Shown: piece after piece, positions 34,844 through 45,063 of the stretch
Layout: each line of letters starts with the position of its first letter
Numbering within the stretch: the first letter of the stretch is position 1
Source: Nitrincola sp048264025
GTDB taxonomy: Bacteria; Pseudomonadota; Gammaproteobacteria; Pseudomonadales; Balneatricaceae
Length of the DNA: 64,000 bases
Assembly: GCF_048264025.1 (NCBI RefSeq)
Contig: NZ_JBLXDN010000001.1
Location: 62,001 to 126,000, forward strand
Reading direction: 5' to 3'
The notes under the pieces: model-generated
What the model was told of the DNA's origin: nothing
The model's input: only the letters and a program-made list of their open reading frames with translations
Database searches by the model: none
Program-made: the position numbers and the translations under genes

Positions 34844-35794
34844 ATGGCTCAACGCCCGATGCTTCAATGGGTGCTGTTGGTCGCACTGGCGATTATCTGG
34901 GGCAGCTCATTTGCCCTGACCAGCCTGATCGTACGGGAACTGAGTCCAGCGTCGACGGTGTTTCTACGCAATCTGCTAGCCTGCTTACTACTCTTCCCCG
35001 CGGCCCTGATATTACGCCGCCCGTTAGCACGAGGTACTCGGTTGTGGTTATTTATGCTGGCGATGGCTCTGATCGGCAATGCCTTGCCCTTTACTCTGAT
35101 TAGTTGGGGGCAACAGCGAATAGACAGTGGACTGGCTGGTATTCTGATGGCGGTGATGCCGTTGGCTACGGCCATACTGGCGCATTTTTTCTTACCGGAC
35201 GAGCCCCTAAGCCGTCATAAACTGATTGGCTTCTTCATCGGCTTTTGCGGAATCCTAGTATTACTGGGCCCGAGCAGCATCGATTCTGTGAGCCTAAGTG
35301 GTGAAGCGCTGCTGGCTCAATTAGCCGTACTCCTGGCCGCCGTCTGCTACGGCTTGAACACCATCATTGCCCGGCGCAAACCTGCCAGTGATCCCTGGAG
35401 TACCTCAGCATCTGTGTTGTTAATGGCTGCCTGCATGATCTGGCCCTTGGCCACCTTCACTCAGGGCTTTAGTAATCTGGACCATCTAACCGGTCTGCCT
35501 GGCCTGAATAATATTGGCGATTTTTCACAGCAGACCCTGCTGGCCATTGCCCTGCTCGGCTTCATCTGTACCGGTATAGCGACGGTCATCTACCTGAAAC
35601 TGGTCACCCTGGCAGGGCCCAGCTTTGTGTCACTGATCAACTACCTGATTCCTGTCTGGGCGGTATTGGTAGGTGTCAGCTTTATGAATGAGACCCCCCG
35701 CTGGAATCACCTGGTGGCTTTATTGATGATTCTGGGGGGCATTGCCGTATCACAACGTCGTCAGCTGAAAACAGCGTTGAAAATTGATGGCTAA
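34844..35794 (+). CDS. EamA/DMT family transporter
   Basis: 316-residue carrier with ten hydrophobic segments in two repeated EamA halves (first half includes AIIWGSSFALTSLIVRELSP; second includes YLIPVWAVLVGVSFMNETP). Members usually export metabolites or amino acids. It is divergent from the GST gene and ends 7 bp before the opposite-strand exonuclease gene. Confidence 0.9.
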   Translation: MAQRPMLQWVLLVALAIIWGSSFALTSLIVRELSPASTVFLRNLLACLLLFPAALILRRPLARGTRLWLFMLAMALIGNALPFTLISWGQQRIDSGLAGILMAVMPLATAILAHFFLPDEPLSRHKLIGFFIGFCGILVLLGPSSIDSVSLSGEALLAQLAVLLAAVCYGLNTIIARRKPASDPWSTSASVLLMAACMIWPLATFTQGFSNLDHLTGLPGLNNIGDFSQQTLLAIALLGFICTGIATVIYLKLVTLAGPSFVSLINYLIPVWAVLVGVSFMNETPRWNHLVALLMILGGIAVSQRRQLKTALKIDG

Positions 35795-35801
35795 GCCAAT
35801 C

Positions 35802-36545
35802 TTATTTCCATAGCTCACTGATAGGCGTTTGCGGACTGAAGCGATAAGCCACCTGGGCCATCAGCAATTCCGCCGTTGCCAGGGCATCCGTGAGCGCATG
35901 ATGTTGATGGTAATAGGGTAAATTGTAGCGACTACGGCTATCGACCAGGCGTATGGACTCCAGCTCCACACCTCTGAGTTTTTGCCACAGGCTGAGGGGC
36001 TTGGCACGGTGAACTCGAGCTTCCAACTCCAGGGTGTCCACGACCGGGAATAATATACCCTCGTGCAGACGTTTCTCCAGCGCTGCATTCAAAAACGGAC
36101 GCTCAATCCCTCGATGATGAACAACTACAATACGCCCTTCAAGTGCTTTCAGCAGGTACTCAAGTACCCGCATCAGATCGGGTGCGGCCTGAATATCGGA
36201 ATGGGTAATACCGTGTATCACCACAGAATCCTTAACCAGCGGTGTTCTTGGCCGCACAATCCAGTGCTTGGCACCGGCACAATGGATACGCTTCAGATCA
36301 AAGGGCACTAACCCTATGCTGACAATACCATCACGCTGCGGATCAAAACCGGTAGTTTCGAAATCCACCGCCACAAACGGCACCTCACTCAATGGCGTAG
36401 AGGGTGCTACAACTCCTGCATTGTAAAAGGCTTTCAGGCGCTCATCTTGAACCACGTCGGCTTTCTGGCCATAAAATGCGCTCCAATCCGGAGAGCTATC
36501 CCTGTCAGCAACGTTTTTTTTGGCTGTAGACCCAAGATAGAACAA
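35802..36545 (-). CDS. DnaQ-like 3'-5' exonuclease (DEDDh)
   Basis: 247 residues with the exonuclease motifs Exo I VDFETTGFDP, Exo II in VHHRGIERPFLNAAL and Exo III in HHALTDALATAEL. It lacks polymerase-binding parts and so is a stand-alone nuclease of the Pol III epsilon superfamily. It follows the DUF294 signalling gene by 13 bp; this pairing is common in gammaproteobacteria. Confidence 0.9.
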   Translation of the reverse strand: MFYLGSTAKKNVADRDSSPDWSAFYGQKADVVQDERLKAFYNAGVVAPSTPLSEVPFVAVDFETTGFDPQRDGIVSIGLVPFDLKRIHCAGAKHWIVRPRTPLVKDSVVIHGITHSDIQAAPDLMRVLEYLLKALEGRIVVVHHRGIERPFLNAALEKRLHEGILFPVVDTLELEARVHRAKPLSLWQKLRGVELESIRLVDSRSRYNLPYYHQHHALTDALATAELLMAQVAYRFSPQTPISELWK

Positions 36546-36558
36546 GATTCACCTCAAC

Positions 36559-38427
36559 TCAACGGCTCGCTTGATAGCGAAATTTCATGAATTTCTGCGC
36601 ATTACTGAGTATCTGGAAGGCGTCTTTCAGGTTTTTACGTTCAAAGTCTGACAGGGCTTCAGGGGCAATATTGTTGTCAGGGTCCTCACCATTTTGAATT
36701 GACAGGGCTTGATGACGGATGCGTACCATGGAAATAAACTCCAGCGCATCACGTAGATCCTGCCCACGTCCACGCGGCAAACTATCAGTCTTAATTATAT
36801 CGTCCAGGCGTTCAAACGAATTACGTGCCGTTGATCCACTTGCTAATGCATGCACACGCACCAGATCAGCCAAGGGAGCCGTGCCGCGTCGTTTCATGTT
36901 AATGGTGTTATTTTGTCGGCCATCCTTTTCCATAACGAAATCTTTGAAGAAACCAAGTGGTGGCGTGCGATTCAACGCATTGCGCGACATACAGGCAAGA
37001 AAGCGAGGACTGCGCTGGGCTTTACGCACTATCATGTCGTTGAGCTGATCCGCCCAGGTGGTTTTACCCCAGACGCCATCCAGATCAAAGAAAATCGAAC
37101 TGTGCAGCAGTCCCTCAGCACTTGGATTATCTATCCAATTATTGAAATAGTCGACCCATACCTGTCTCGGTTGCCGCCACTGGGTATTAGTCGCCATGAT
37201 TTTACCGGTGCAATAGGTATAACCACAGGCGTCTAAACCATCGCTGACAAATTCAGCCAGGGATTTAAAGTAACTGTCATGCTGCTGCGGGTTAAAGGCA
37301 TCATCCAGAATCATGGCATTATCCTGATCCGTAACAATCAGCATTTCATCTCGTGCCATGGAACCCAGGGCTAAAAAACAATAAGGCACCGGTGGTGGGC
37401 CGAATTTCTCTTCACCCAACTCCAGCAAGCGCTGTTTGAAGCTGCGCCCGATCACTGCCATGGCACTGCCGACCATATGTGAATTAGCATCCTCATTGAC
37501 CATACGCACAAAGCAAGCGCGCACATCAGGTACCAGAGCTTTCAATTCTTCCAGTGTTTGCTGGCGGAAAATACTGCTGACAACAAACAAGCTGTTCTGC
37601 GATTCATAACGAATGATGTCGGAAATGGCAATCACACCGATGGGTTGATTGCGTTGCATGACCGGTAAGTGATGTAAGTTGTAACGCAGCATGGTCAGCA
37701 TGGCTTCAAAGACGTATTGATTCGCTTCGATGCTGATCAATGTTTCCGTCATGATATCGGCTACAGGGGTTGCGTAATCCAGACCGGCAGCAACTACACG
37801 GGTCCTTAGGTCCCGGTCTGTAATAATGCCAGCCATAGGTGACCCGCTGACCTGATTATCCGAATGCATAATCAGTAGAGATGAAATCGACTCTTCAGTC
37901 ATTTTCTGTGCCGCCTGCTGCACCGTCACCTCAGAGGTCATCATTACGGGTTCACGGCTGATCAGTGCCGAGACGCGTGACGTCATCAACTCATTGGCAT
38001 CTTCACGCCGGGACACCGCCTGACGCAAGCGTGTGCGATCCTCTATCTCGACCGCATCTGCGAACTGTTCAAATTGTTCAAACAGTTGGGTAAACACGGC
38101 TTCCGGCACAAAATAGATCAGCGTATCTTCCAGTGCTTTGGCTGGAAAACGGATTTTTTTGTTGCGCATTAAGCCAAACTCACCAAAAAAACCGCCTTCC
38201 GATAAGCGATTATAAAGATCGCCATTTCGCCGAAACACTTCAACTGCACCCGAGCGAATCACATGCAGGGCATCTACTTCCTGACCAAATTCCAGGATTT
38301 GGGTTCCGGCTTTAAAGTAGCCAATCTCAATCTGACTAGCAACCCAAGAGAGAGTCTCTTCAGGCAACTCTCCGAAAGGGGGAAATCGCCGGATAAAATC
38401 CAGAACTTCGATCGGTTCAACCTGCAT
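36559..38427 (-). CDS. cNMP-binding/CBS/DUF294 nucleotidyltransferase-like signalling protein
   Basis: 622 residues in four parts: an N-terminal cyclic-nucleotide-binding fold (about 10-130, with EGGFFGEFGLM), a CBS pair (about 155-275, GIITDRDLRTRVVA), a DUF294 putative nucleotidyltransferase domain (about 300-440; GSMARDEMLIVTDQDNAMI) and a DUF294 C-terminal domain. The GS-x10-DxD pattern keeps likely metal-binding Asp residues. Known relatives lie beside acetate uptake and DnaQ-like genes; the activity is not established. Confidence 0.88.
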   Translation of the reverse strand: MQVEPIEVLDFIRRFPPFGELPEETLSWVASQIEIGYFKAGTQILEFGQEVDALHVIRSGAVEVFRRNGDLYNRLSEGGFFGEFGLMRNKKIRFPAKALEDTLIYFVPEAVFTQLFEQFEQFADAVEIEDRTRLRQAVSRREDANELMTSRVSALISREPVMMTSEVTVQQAAQKMTEESISSLLIMHSDNQVSGSPMAGIITDRDLRTRVVAAGLDYATPVADIMTETLISIEANQYVFEAMLTMLRYNLHHLPVMQRNQPIGVIAISDIIRYESQNSLFVVSSIFRQQTLEELKALVPDVRACFVRMVNEDANSHMVGSAMAVIGRSFKQRLLELGEEKFGPPPVPYCFLALGSMARDEMLIVTDQDNAMILDDAFNPQQHDSYFKSLAEFVSDGLDACGYTYCTGKIMATNTQWRQPRQVWVDYFNNWIDNPSAEGLLHSSIFFDLDGVWGKTTWADQLNDMIVRKAQRSPRFLACMSRNALNRTPPLGFFKDFVMEKDGRQNNTINMKRRGTAPLADLVRVHALASGSTARNSFERLDDIIKTDSLPRGRGQDLRDALEFISMVRIRHQALSIQNGEDPDNNIAPEALSDFERKNLKDAFQILSNAQKFMKFRYQASR

Positions 38428-38445
38428 GCTTGGCTCTCTTATTGA

Positions 38446-40080
38446 TTAACCAACTCGCGGTTCGGATGCCAACCCCTTCAGGGTGGCCACACACGCAACC
38501 AGCAACACGATAGTGAAGGGGAAACCGGTGGAGACAGCCATGGCCTGCAGTGCAACCAACCCGCCGCCTAACAGCAAGGCCACCGCAATCAAGCCCTCAA
38601 AAGTACACCAAAACACCCGCTGAGGCGTCGGCGCATTCACCTTACCGCCAGCAGCAATGGTATCAATAACCAGGGAGCCCGAGTCGGACGAGGTCACGAA
38701 GAACACCACCACCAGAATAATGGCTATGAACGAGGTGATCTGAGCCAAAGGCAAAACATCCAGCATACTGAACAGCTGCAAGGGTAGTGCTGCATCGGCT
38801 GCACCTGTATAGCCACCAACAAACTGACTGATCGCGGTACCACCGAATACGGTCATCCAAAGAACACAGGCCGCGGATGGGATCAGCAACACCGATATCA
38901 TAAATTCACGCACAGTTCGACCACGAGAGACGCGTGCGATAAACATACCGACAAAAGGTGACCAGGAGATCCACCAGGCCCAATAGAAGGCCGTCCAGCC
39001 AGACGCAAAGTTAGAATCCTCACGCCCTATAGGGTTTGACAGTGCCGGTAAGTGCTGGAAATAAGCGGCAAGATTGGCAAAAAAACCAGTCAGAATAGCC
39101 AGGGTTGGCCCCACCAGAATAACAAACAGCATCAACAACAAAGCCAGTGTCATATTGATTTCTGACAGGCGCTTAACCCCAGCCTCCAGCCCCGCCACAA
39201 CTGACAGCAATGCAATCAGGGTGATACCAAAAATCAACAGTACCTGGGTTGTAGTCCCTTGCGGTAAATCAAATAGATAATTCAGTCCTGCCGCCGCCTG
39301 AGAGGCACCAAATCCCAAGGATGTTGCCAGACCGAACAGAGTCGCAAATACAGCCAATATATCAATAATATGACCAGGCCAGCCCCATATACGCTCACCC
39401 AGCAAAGGATAGAAGACTGAACGCATGGTCAGAGGCAACCCTTTATTGAATGAAAACAGTGCTAAACCCAACGCAATCACGGCATAGATAGCCCAGGGGT
39501 GCAATCCCCAGTGGTAAATAGTAGCCGCCATCGCCAAACGCTCAGCCCCCAGAGCATCACCCGCCGCGGCACCCAGCGGTGCCCAGTCAGTACGCACCCC
39601 ATTCTCCATGACTGTACCGCCCATAGAGGACGCAAAGTGCGATAGAGGTTCAGATACACCGAAAAACATCAGTCCGATACCCATGCCTGCTGCAAAAAGC
39701 ATGGAAAACCAACCCAGATAGCTGAAATCAGGTTTAGCTTCAGTGCCTCCCAGACGCACCTTCCCCATAGGGGACACAATCAGAAACAAGCAGATCAGCA
39801 CAAAGATATTGCCCGCACTGATAAAGAACCAGTCCAGGTTAGATGTGAGCCAGTTACGCAGACCGTTGAAACTCGGCTCCAATTGGCTCTGAAACGCCAA
39901 GGTCAATATAACGAACGCTATGACAGTGAGTCCTGAAATCATAAACACACGGTTATGAATATCCAGACCAAACGGGCCAATCTGAAGTTCGATATTATCC
40001 TGGCCGATCTGATAGTCCGTATCGATGGGGTTAACTTCACCATCGGGTATCATCGGGTCTTTCGAATCATGCTCACTCAT
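38446..40080 (-). CDS. BCCT family transporter (betaine/choline/carnitine type)
   Basis: 544-residue carrier with 12 predicted spans. The family's helix-8 region reads FYWAWWISWSPFVGMFIARVSRGRTVREF and helix 3 has GMGIGLMFFGVSEP; the aromatic box for quaternary amines is recognisable. A Gly in GMGIGLMFF at the Na+-coupling site suggests Na+-coupled uptake. It probably imports a compatible solute or its precursor. It is divergent from the mrp operon. Confidence 0.9.
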   Translation of the reverse strand: MSEHDSKDPMIPDGEVNPIDTDYQIGQDNIELQIGPFGLDIHNRVFMISGLTVIAFVILTLAFQSQLEPSFNGLRNWLTSNLDWFFISAGNIFVLICLFLIVSPMGKVRLGGTEAKPDFSYLGWFSMLFAAGMGIGLMFFGVSEPLSHFASSMGGTVMENGVRTDWAPLGAAAGDALGAERLAMAATIYHWGLHPWAIYAVIALGLALFSFNKGLPLTMRSVFYPLLGERIWGWPGHIIDILAVFATLFGLATSLGFGASQAAAGLNYLFDLPQGTTTQVLLIFGITLIALLSVVAGLEAGVKRLSEINMTLALLLMLFVILVGPTLAILTGFFANLAAYFQHLPALSNPIGREDSNFASGWTAFYWAWWISWSPFVGMFIARVSRGRTVREFMISVLLIPSAACVLWMTVFGGTAISQFVGGYTGAADAALPLQLFSMLDVLPLAQITSFIAIILVVVFFVTSSDSGSLVIDTIAAGGKVNAPTPQRVFWCTFEGLIAVALLLGGGLVALQAMAVSTGFPFTIVLLVACVATLKGLASEPRVG

Positions 40081-40341
40081 GATGACAAAGCTCCATTGGG
40101 TTTAAAGCGGGTTAAAACAGCTTTTTACCCTAGCAGCTATACCCCTTGTTTTCCAGGCAGCATGCGTCATCTACCGCTGGTTTTACGACATATACCCACT
40201 GATAAATGCCGTGTACTAAATATGATTAAGTCTTTACGAGGCCCTCTACTTATGTATTATGTTAGTGATAATTTTATAAGAAAGTGACCTGCTTAACGGC
40301 AAGGACACGTACAAACGACCGGAGTCATAACAGGATATATT

Positions 40342-42765
40342 ATGCAACTAAGCATATTGGTTATTTACCTTCTGGCCGCACTAACACCCTGGCTGTACAG
40401 TAAACACAAGGCCCGCACCAGTAATCTGCTGGCACTGGTTCCAGCTGCACTGACCCTGTGGTTTGCTTCACATATTCCACTCATCGCTAGCGGAGAAATC
40501 CTGGTGCATGAGTATGCCTGGATTCCCGGTCTGGATATCTCTCTGACGATGGTACTGGACGGCCTGTCACTGATGTTTGCCCTGTTGATCTGTGGCATAG
40601 GCACCTTTATCGTTCTGTACGCTGGCAGTTATCTTAAAGGGCATGAGTCACTGGCCCGCTTCTTAGTGATACTCCTGGCCTTTATGGCTTCCATGCTCGG
40701 TCTGGTACTTGCGGATAACTTAATCACCCTGTTTGTATTCTGGGAACTGACCAGTATTACCTCCTACCTGCTGATCGGCTTTAATCACCAGAGTGCCGAA
40801 GCTCGCAAGGCGGCTCTGCAGGGCTTAATTGTCACAGTCGCAGGCGGCCTGGCACTGTTGGCCGGCCTTGTCATGCTGGCAGGCGCAGGTGGCAGTTACT
40901 CTTTACAAGAAATATTCAACGGCTCTGAAGTACTGACCGAACATCCGCTCTATATCGGCATGATGATCTGCCTGTTGCTAGGGGCTTTTACCAAGTCGGC
41001 GCAGTTCCCCTTCCACTTCTGGCTACCCAATGCCATGGCGGCGCCGACACCCGTCAGTGCTTACCTTCACTCGGCTACCATGGTAAAGGCAGGCATCTAT
41101 TTGATGGCACGACTGCATCCGGAATTAGGAGGTACCGAATTCTGGATCACCACGCTGACCAGCGTTGGTGCTCTGACCATGCTGACCGGGGCCTTTATGG
41201 CGATTCGCAGCACTGACCTGAAAAAATTACTGGCGTACTCAACGGTGATGGCACTGGGAACGCTGACCTTACTGCTGGGACTAGGCACTGAGTTGGCGAT
41301 GATCGCATTTGCCGCCTACCTGCTGGCACATTCACTCTACAAAGGTGCGCTGTTCATGCTCGCCGGTATTGTTGACCATGAAGCGGGCACGCGTGATGTC
41401 ACCCAGTTGGGCGGCCTGAGAAAAGTGATGCCGATCACCGCCCTATGCACCCTGGTTGCGGCTTTATCTTTAGCAGGCCTGCCGCCACTGTTTGGCTTTG
41501 TTGCCAAGGAACTGTTACTCGAATCCCTGCTTGGTGGACCGGTAGGCATTGCTATAGTGCTGATGGTAATCACCTCATCCATACTGGTGGTTGCCGTAGC
41601 AGCGGTGATCGCACTGCGCCCCTTCTATGGTCGCTTTATTCCACAGGCGCGCACCATACATGAAGCTCCCAAATTAATGCTCGCTGGCCCAGTGGTGCTG
41701 ACGATTCTGTCATTGGCATTCGGGCTCATGCCAGGGATTGCCGGCAGCTTCATTACCCTTCCAGCCTCGACCGCTGTCGCAGGGCAGCCGATTGAGGGCT
41801 ACCTGGCGCTCTGGCACGGCTTAAACTTGCCGTTATTGCTCTCTATTGTCAGTCTGGCCGCAGGCTACTTCCTCTACCATCATTGGAATACCCTGCGCGA
41901 CACCCTGGCCGTGCTCAACCCCATTATTCAGCGCGGTCCCGAAGCGGGCTATTTCCGCTTTATGCAGGGTATTGTTGTGGTTGCTGAATGGCAGACACGT
42001 CTGCTGCAAAACGGTTCAATGCGTAACTACCTGCGCACCATTCTGCTGAGCTTTATCGGTATTACCGGTTACACCCTGTTGTGGCGCTATGAACTCCACT
42101 GGAACTGGGATGTGAGCCTTTACCTCCATGAGGCCGTGGTTGTCATGATCTTGATTTCAGCCGCTATTGCAGCCTCTATCACCCATTCCCGACTCGGTGC
42201 CGTAGCCTCCATGGGTGCTGTAGGCTTTTGTGTTGCGCTCATCTTTATTCTGTTCAGTGCAACCGATCTGGGCATTACCCAGATCCTGGTGGAAACACTG
42301 ACGGTCATCCTGCTGGTACTGGTGCTTTTCCGACTACCGGGTTTTTCCAATATTTCCACACCAGCCGAGCGCGGTCGAGATGCCTTCGTCGCGATTCTTA
42401 CCGGCACCCTGATGACGCTGCTGATCATGATGACCATCGATGTTCAGTTGTTCCCATCGATTTCGGGTTACATGATCGAAAACAGCCAGCCACTGGCCTA
42501 TGGACGCAATATCGTTAACGTAATTTTGGTGGATTACCGAGCGCTGGATACCCTGGGAGAGATATTTGTACTGGCGCTGGCCGCGCTGGGGGTTTATGCC
42601 ATGATCAAGTTCCGCCCTGATACCCAACCCGGAGGCAATCATTACGCCGGCACCTTGATTCTGCCTCCCAAGCAGTTGCATGAAAAATATATTGTGCACT
42701 CATTGGATGAACTCAAAGCCCAGCAGGAAACACCTTCAGCCAGTACCAGGAAGGAGGAACACTAA
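40342..42765 (+). CDS. mrpA: Mrp Na+/H+ antiporter subunit A
   Basis: 807-residue NuoL-like subunit of the multisubunit cation/proton antiporter. The Lys/Glu-containing core segments LVLADNLITLFVFWELTSITSYLLIGF, KSAQFPFHFWLPNAMAAPTPVSAYLHSATMVKAG and the C-terminal DUF4040/MbhE-like part are present. An AGGA site lies 6 bp before the ATG. A possible promoter is TTTACG (40233) and TATTAT (40255) with a 16-bp spacer. It starts a complete seven-gene operon. Confidence 0.95.
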   Translation: MQLSILVIYLLAALTPWLYSKHKARTSNLLALVPAALTLWFASHIPLIASGEILVHEYAWIPGLDISLTMVLDGLSLMFALLICGIGTFIVLYAGSYLKGHESLARFLVILLAFMASMLGLVLADNLITLFVFWELTSITSYLLIGFNHQSAEARKAALQGLIVTVAGGLALLAGLVMLAGAGGSYSLQEIFNGSEVLTEHPLYIGMMICLLLGAFTKSAQFPFHFWLPNAMAAPTPVSAYLHSATMVKAGIYLMARLHPELGGTEFWITTLTSVGALTMLTGAFMAIRSTDLKKLLAYSTVMALGTLTLLLGLGTELAMIAFAAYLLAHSLYKGALFMLAGIVDHEAGTRDVTQLGGLRKVMPITALCTLVAALSLAGLPPLFGFVAKELLLESLLGGPVGIAIVLMVITSSILVVAVAAVIALRPFYGRFIPQARTIHEAPKLMLAGPVVLTILSLAFGLMPGIAGSFITLPASTAVAGQPIEGYLALWHGLNLPLLLSIVSLAAGYFLYHHWNTLRDTLAVLNPIIQRGPEAGYFRFMQGIVVVAEWQTRLLQNGSMRNYLRTILLSFIGITGYTLLWRYELHWNWDVSLYLHEAVVVMILISAAIAASITHSRLGAVASMGAVGFCVALIFILFSATDLGITQILVETLTVILLVLVLFRLPGFSNISTPAERGRDAFVAILTGTLMTLLIMMTIDVQLFPSISGYMIENSQPLAYGRNIVNVILVDYRALDTLGEIFVLALAALGVYAMIKFRPDTQPGGNHYAGTLILPPKQLHEKYIVHSLDELKAQQETPSASTRKEEH

Positions 42766-42766
42766 G

Positions 42767-43198
42767 ATGATGAAGCCAGGCACGCTGATACTACATGTTG
42801 CCGCACGCTTTCTGGTGCCATTACAACTGCTGTTTTCAGTCTTTCTGTTGTTACGCGGCCATAATGAGCCGGGCGGTGGTTTTATTGCCGGTCTGGTGGC
42901 ATCTGGAGCATTTGCGCTCTACCTGTTTACCTTTGGTGCCGTTGTCACACGTGATTTGATGCGCGTAGATCCGCGCAATCTGATTGGATTTGGCCTGTTT
43001 TTGGCGATGTTTTCGATTTTTCCTGCCTGGTTCCAGGGTCAGGCTTTTCTGACATCGCAGTGGTGGCCTGTCACCCTGCCAGGGGGTACCGAGATTAAAT
43101 TATCCACACCGCTGATCTTTGATGTTGGCGTTTACTTTACGGTATTTGGCTCAGTGATGCTGATGCTGATTGCCCTAACTGAAACTGAAGAGCGCTGA
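42767..43198 (+). CDS. mrpB: Mrp Na+/H+ antiporter subunit B
   Basis: 143 residues with four spans and the MnhB motif FLLLRGHNEPGGGFIAGLVAS. The ATG at 42767 has AGGAGG 9 bp upstream inside the end of mrpA and starts one base after its stop. A longer upstream frame is rejected as it runs within mrpA. Required for the antiporter complex. Confidence 0.94.
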   Translation: MMKPGTLILHVAARFLVPLQLLFSVFLLLRGHNEPGGGFIAGLVASGAFALYLFTFGAVVTRDLMRVDPRNLIGFGLFLAMFSIFPAWFQGQAFLTSQWWPVTLPGGTEIKLSTPLIFDVGVYFTVFGSVMLMLIALTETEER

Positions 43199-43213
43199 TG
43201 CGCAGGAGATAAC

Positions 43214-43561
43214 ATGGAACCGGTAATGGCCATAGTTGTCGGCTGCCTGTACGCCGCCGCCATTTATATGATGCTAAGACGTAGCATCGTCAAACTGGTT
43301 ATTGGCTTGATGTTACTGTCCAATGCCGCCAACCTGCTGATTTTCACGTCAGCCGGTATGACCCGGGGTGCACCACCCTTGATTCCGGTGGGTGCTATGC
43401 AGCCTGATGGCATCATTGCCGACCCTCTGCCACAGGCCTTGATACTGACGGCCATCGTTATAGCCTTTGGCGTACTGGCATTTTCGGTGGTACTCATCCA
43501 CCGGGCTTATAGCATCATTCATACAGACAACCTGGATCAGATGAAGGATACCGATACGTGA
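43214..43561 (+). CDS. mrpC: Mrp Na+/H+ antiporter subunit C
   Basis: 115 residues, NuoK-like, three spans, with LVIGLMLLSNAANLLIFTSAG and DPLPQALILTAIVIAFG, both typical of MnhC. AGGAG precedes the ATG. Its stop overlaps the GTG start of mrpD. Confidence 0.94.
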   Translation: MEPVMAIVVGCLYAAAIYMMLRRSIVKLVIGLMLLSNAANLLIFTSAGMTRGAPPLIPVGAMQPDGIIADPLPQALILTAIVIAFGVLAFSVVLIHRAYSIIHTDNLDQMKDTDT

Positions 43562-45063
43562 GCCCTGAAGTCGCTCTGCCGATTATTATTCCATTAATGA
43601 CAGGTACGCTAACACTGCTCGCCTGGCGCTCTAATATTGTCCAAAAAATTCTCTCCGTAGTGGGTAGTATCGCGCTACTGGCATCCAGTATCTGGTTACT
43701 GAGTAGCGTACTGGATCAGGGGCATGTGGTTATGTACATGGGCGGCTGGGTCGCCCCCTATGGCATCACACTGGTAGCGGACATGCTCAGTGCCATCATG
43801 GTGGTTTTAACCGGGATGATGGCCGTGGCTATTGCCGTTTACTCCCTGTCTTCAGCCTCCGCAAGCCATGAACGCTTTGGCTATTACCCGCTGATGCATT
43901 TGCTGCTGGCCGGTGTTGCTGGCTCTTTTCTGACCGGTGATATCTTCAACCTGTATGTCTGGTTTGAAGTGATGCTGGTGGCCTCTTTCGCACTACTGAT
44001 CTTAGGTGGTGAGCGTGCTCAGATGGAGGGAGCGGTTAAATATGTCACCCTGAACCTGCTGTCTTCGGCGATTTTTCTCAGTGCAGTTGGCTTACTGTAT
44101 GGCCTAGTCGGCACGCTGAATATGGCTGATATTGCGGTGAAACTCTCTCAGGCCGAAGATACCGGCATGGTGGATGTTATCGCGGTGATGTTTATGGTGG
44201 CATTTGGTATCAAGGCTGCCGCTTTCCCGCTGTTTTTCTGGCTACCAGCTTCCTACCATACCGGCCCTGTCGCAGTATCAGCACTGTTTGCCGGGCTGTT
44301 AACCAAAGTCGGGGTCTATGCGTTATTTCGGGTGTTTACGCTGATTTTCAACCAGAGCCCGGAATTTACCCATAATATTTTACTCTGGGTGGCTGCATTC
44401 ACCATGCTCACAGGGGTACTGGGAGCGGCGGCACAATTTGAATTTCGGCGTATACTGTCATTCCATATTGTCAGCCAGATCGGCTATATGATTCTTGGGC
44501 TGGCACTCTATACACCGCTGGCCATCATTGGTGGGGTGTTTTACATCATGCACCATATCATTGTGAAAACGAATCTGTTCCTGATCAGCGGTATTGCACA
44601 CCGCTTACTCGGTACCTATGATTTGAAAAAGCTCGGTGGTATTTATAAATCCCGCCCGGTCTTAAGCGTTTTATTTCTGGTACCGGCCCTTTCTCTGGCG
44701 GGTTTACCACCCCTTTCCGGTTTTTTTGCCAAATTTATTATCATACGTGCAGGCATTGAAGCTGAAGCCTGGGTGGTAACGGGTATCGCACTGTTAGTCG
44801 GTTTGTTGACCCTCTATTCCATGATTAAAATCTGGGCAGAAGTGTTCTGGAAAAAGTTACCTGAAGAAACCGATGGCAGTGGTTTGGATCAGGTCATGAC
44901 CCCTTCACTCGCTGCGCTTTATCTGCCGGTCATTCTTCTGGCCGCCTGCACCCTGTTTATCGGCCTAAACGGCCAACCCATCTATCTGATGGCGGAAATG
45001 TCAGCACAACAGTTGCTGAATCCTACCGGCTACATTGAAGCGGTATTGGGGGTGAAACCATGA
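43558..45063 (+). CDS. mrpD: Mrp Na+/H+ antiporter subunit D (GTG start)
   Basis: 501-residue NuoN/L-like subunit with about 14 spans. Conserved segments include GDIFNLYVWFEVMLVASFALL (Glu in the proton path) and GIKAAAFPLFFWLPASYHTGPVAVSALFAGLLTKVGVYAL. The start is GTG at 43558-43560, overlapping the mrpC stop by 4 bp. Together with MrpA it forms the proton/cation-translocating core. Confidence 0.95.
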   Translation: MSPEVALPIIIPLMTGTLTLLAWRSNIVQKILSVVGSIALLASSIWLLSSVLDQGHVVMYMGGWVAPYGITLVADMLSAIMVVLTGMMAVAIAVYSLSSASASHERFGYYPLMHLLLAGVAGSFLTGDIFNLYVWFEVMLVASFALLILGGERAQMEGAVKYVTLNLLSSAIFLSAVGLLYGLVGTLNMADIAVKLSQAEDTGMVDVIAVMFMVAFGIKAAAFPLFFWLPASYHTGPVAVSALFAGLLTKVGVYALFRVFTLIFNQSPEFTHNILLWVAAFTMLTGVLGAAAQFEFRRILSFHIVSQIGYMILGLALYTPLAIIGGVFYIMHHIIVKTNLFLISGIAHRLLGTYDLKKLGGIYKSRPVLSVLFLVPALSLAGLPPLSGFFAKFIIIRAGIEAEAWVVTGIALLVGLLTLYSMIKIWAEVFWKKLPEETDGSGLDQVMTPSLAALYLPVILLAACTLFIGLNGQPIYLMAEMSAQQLLNPTGYIEAVLGVKP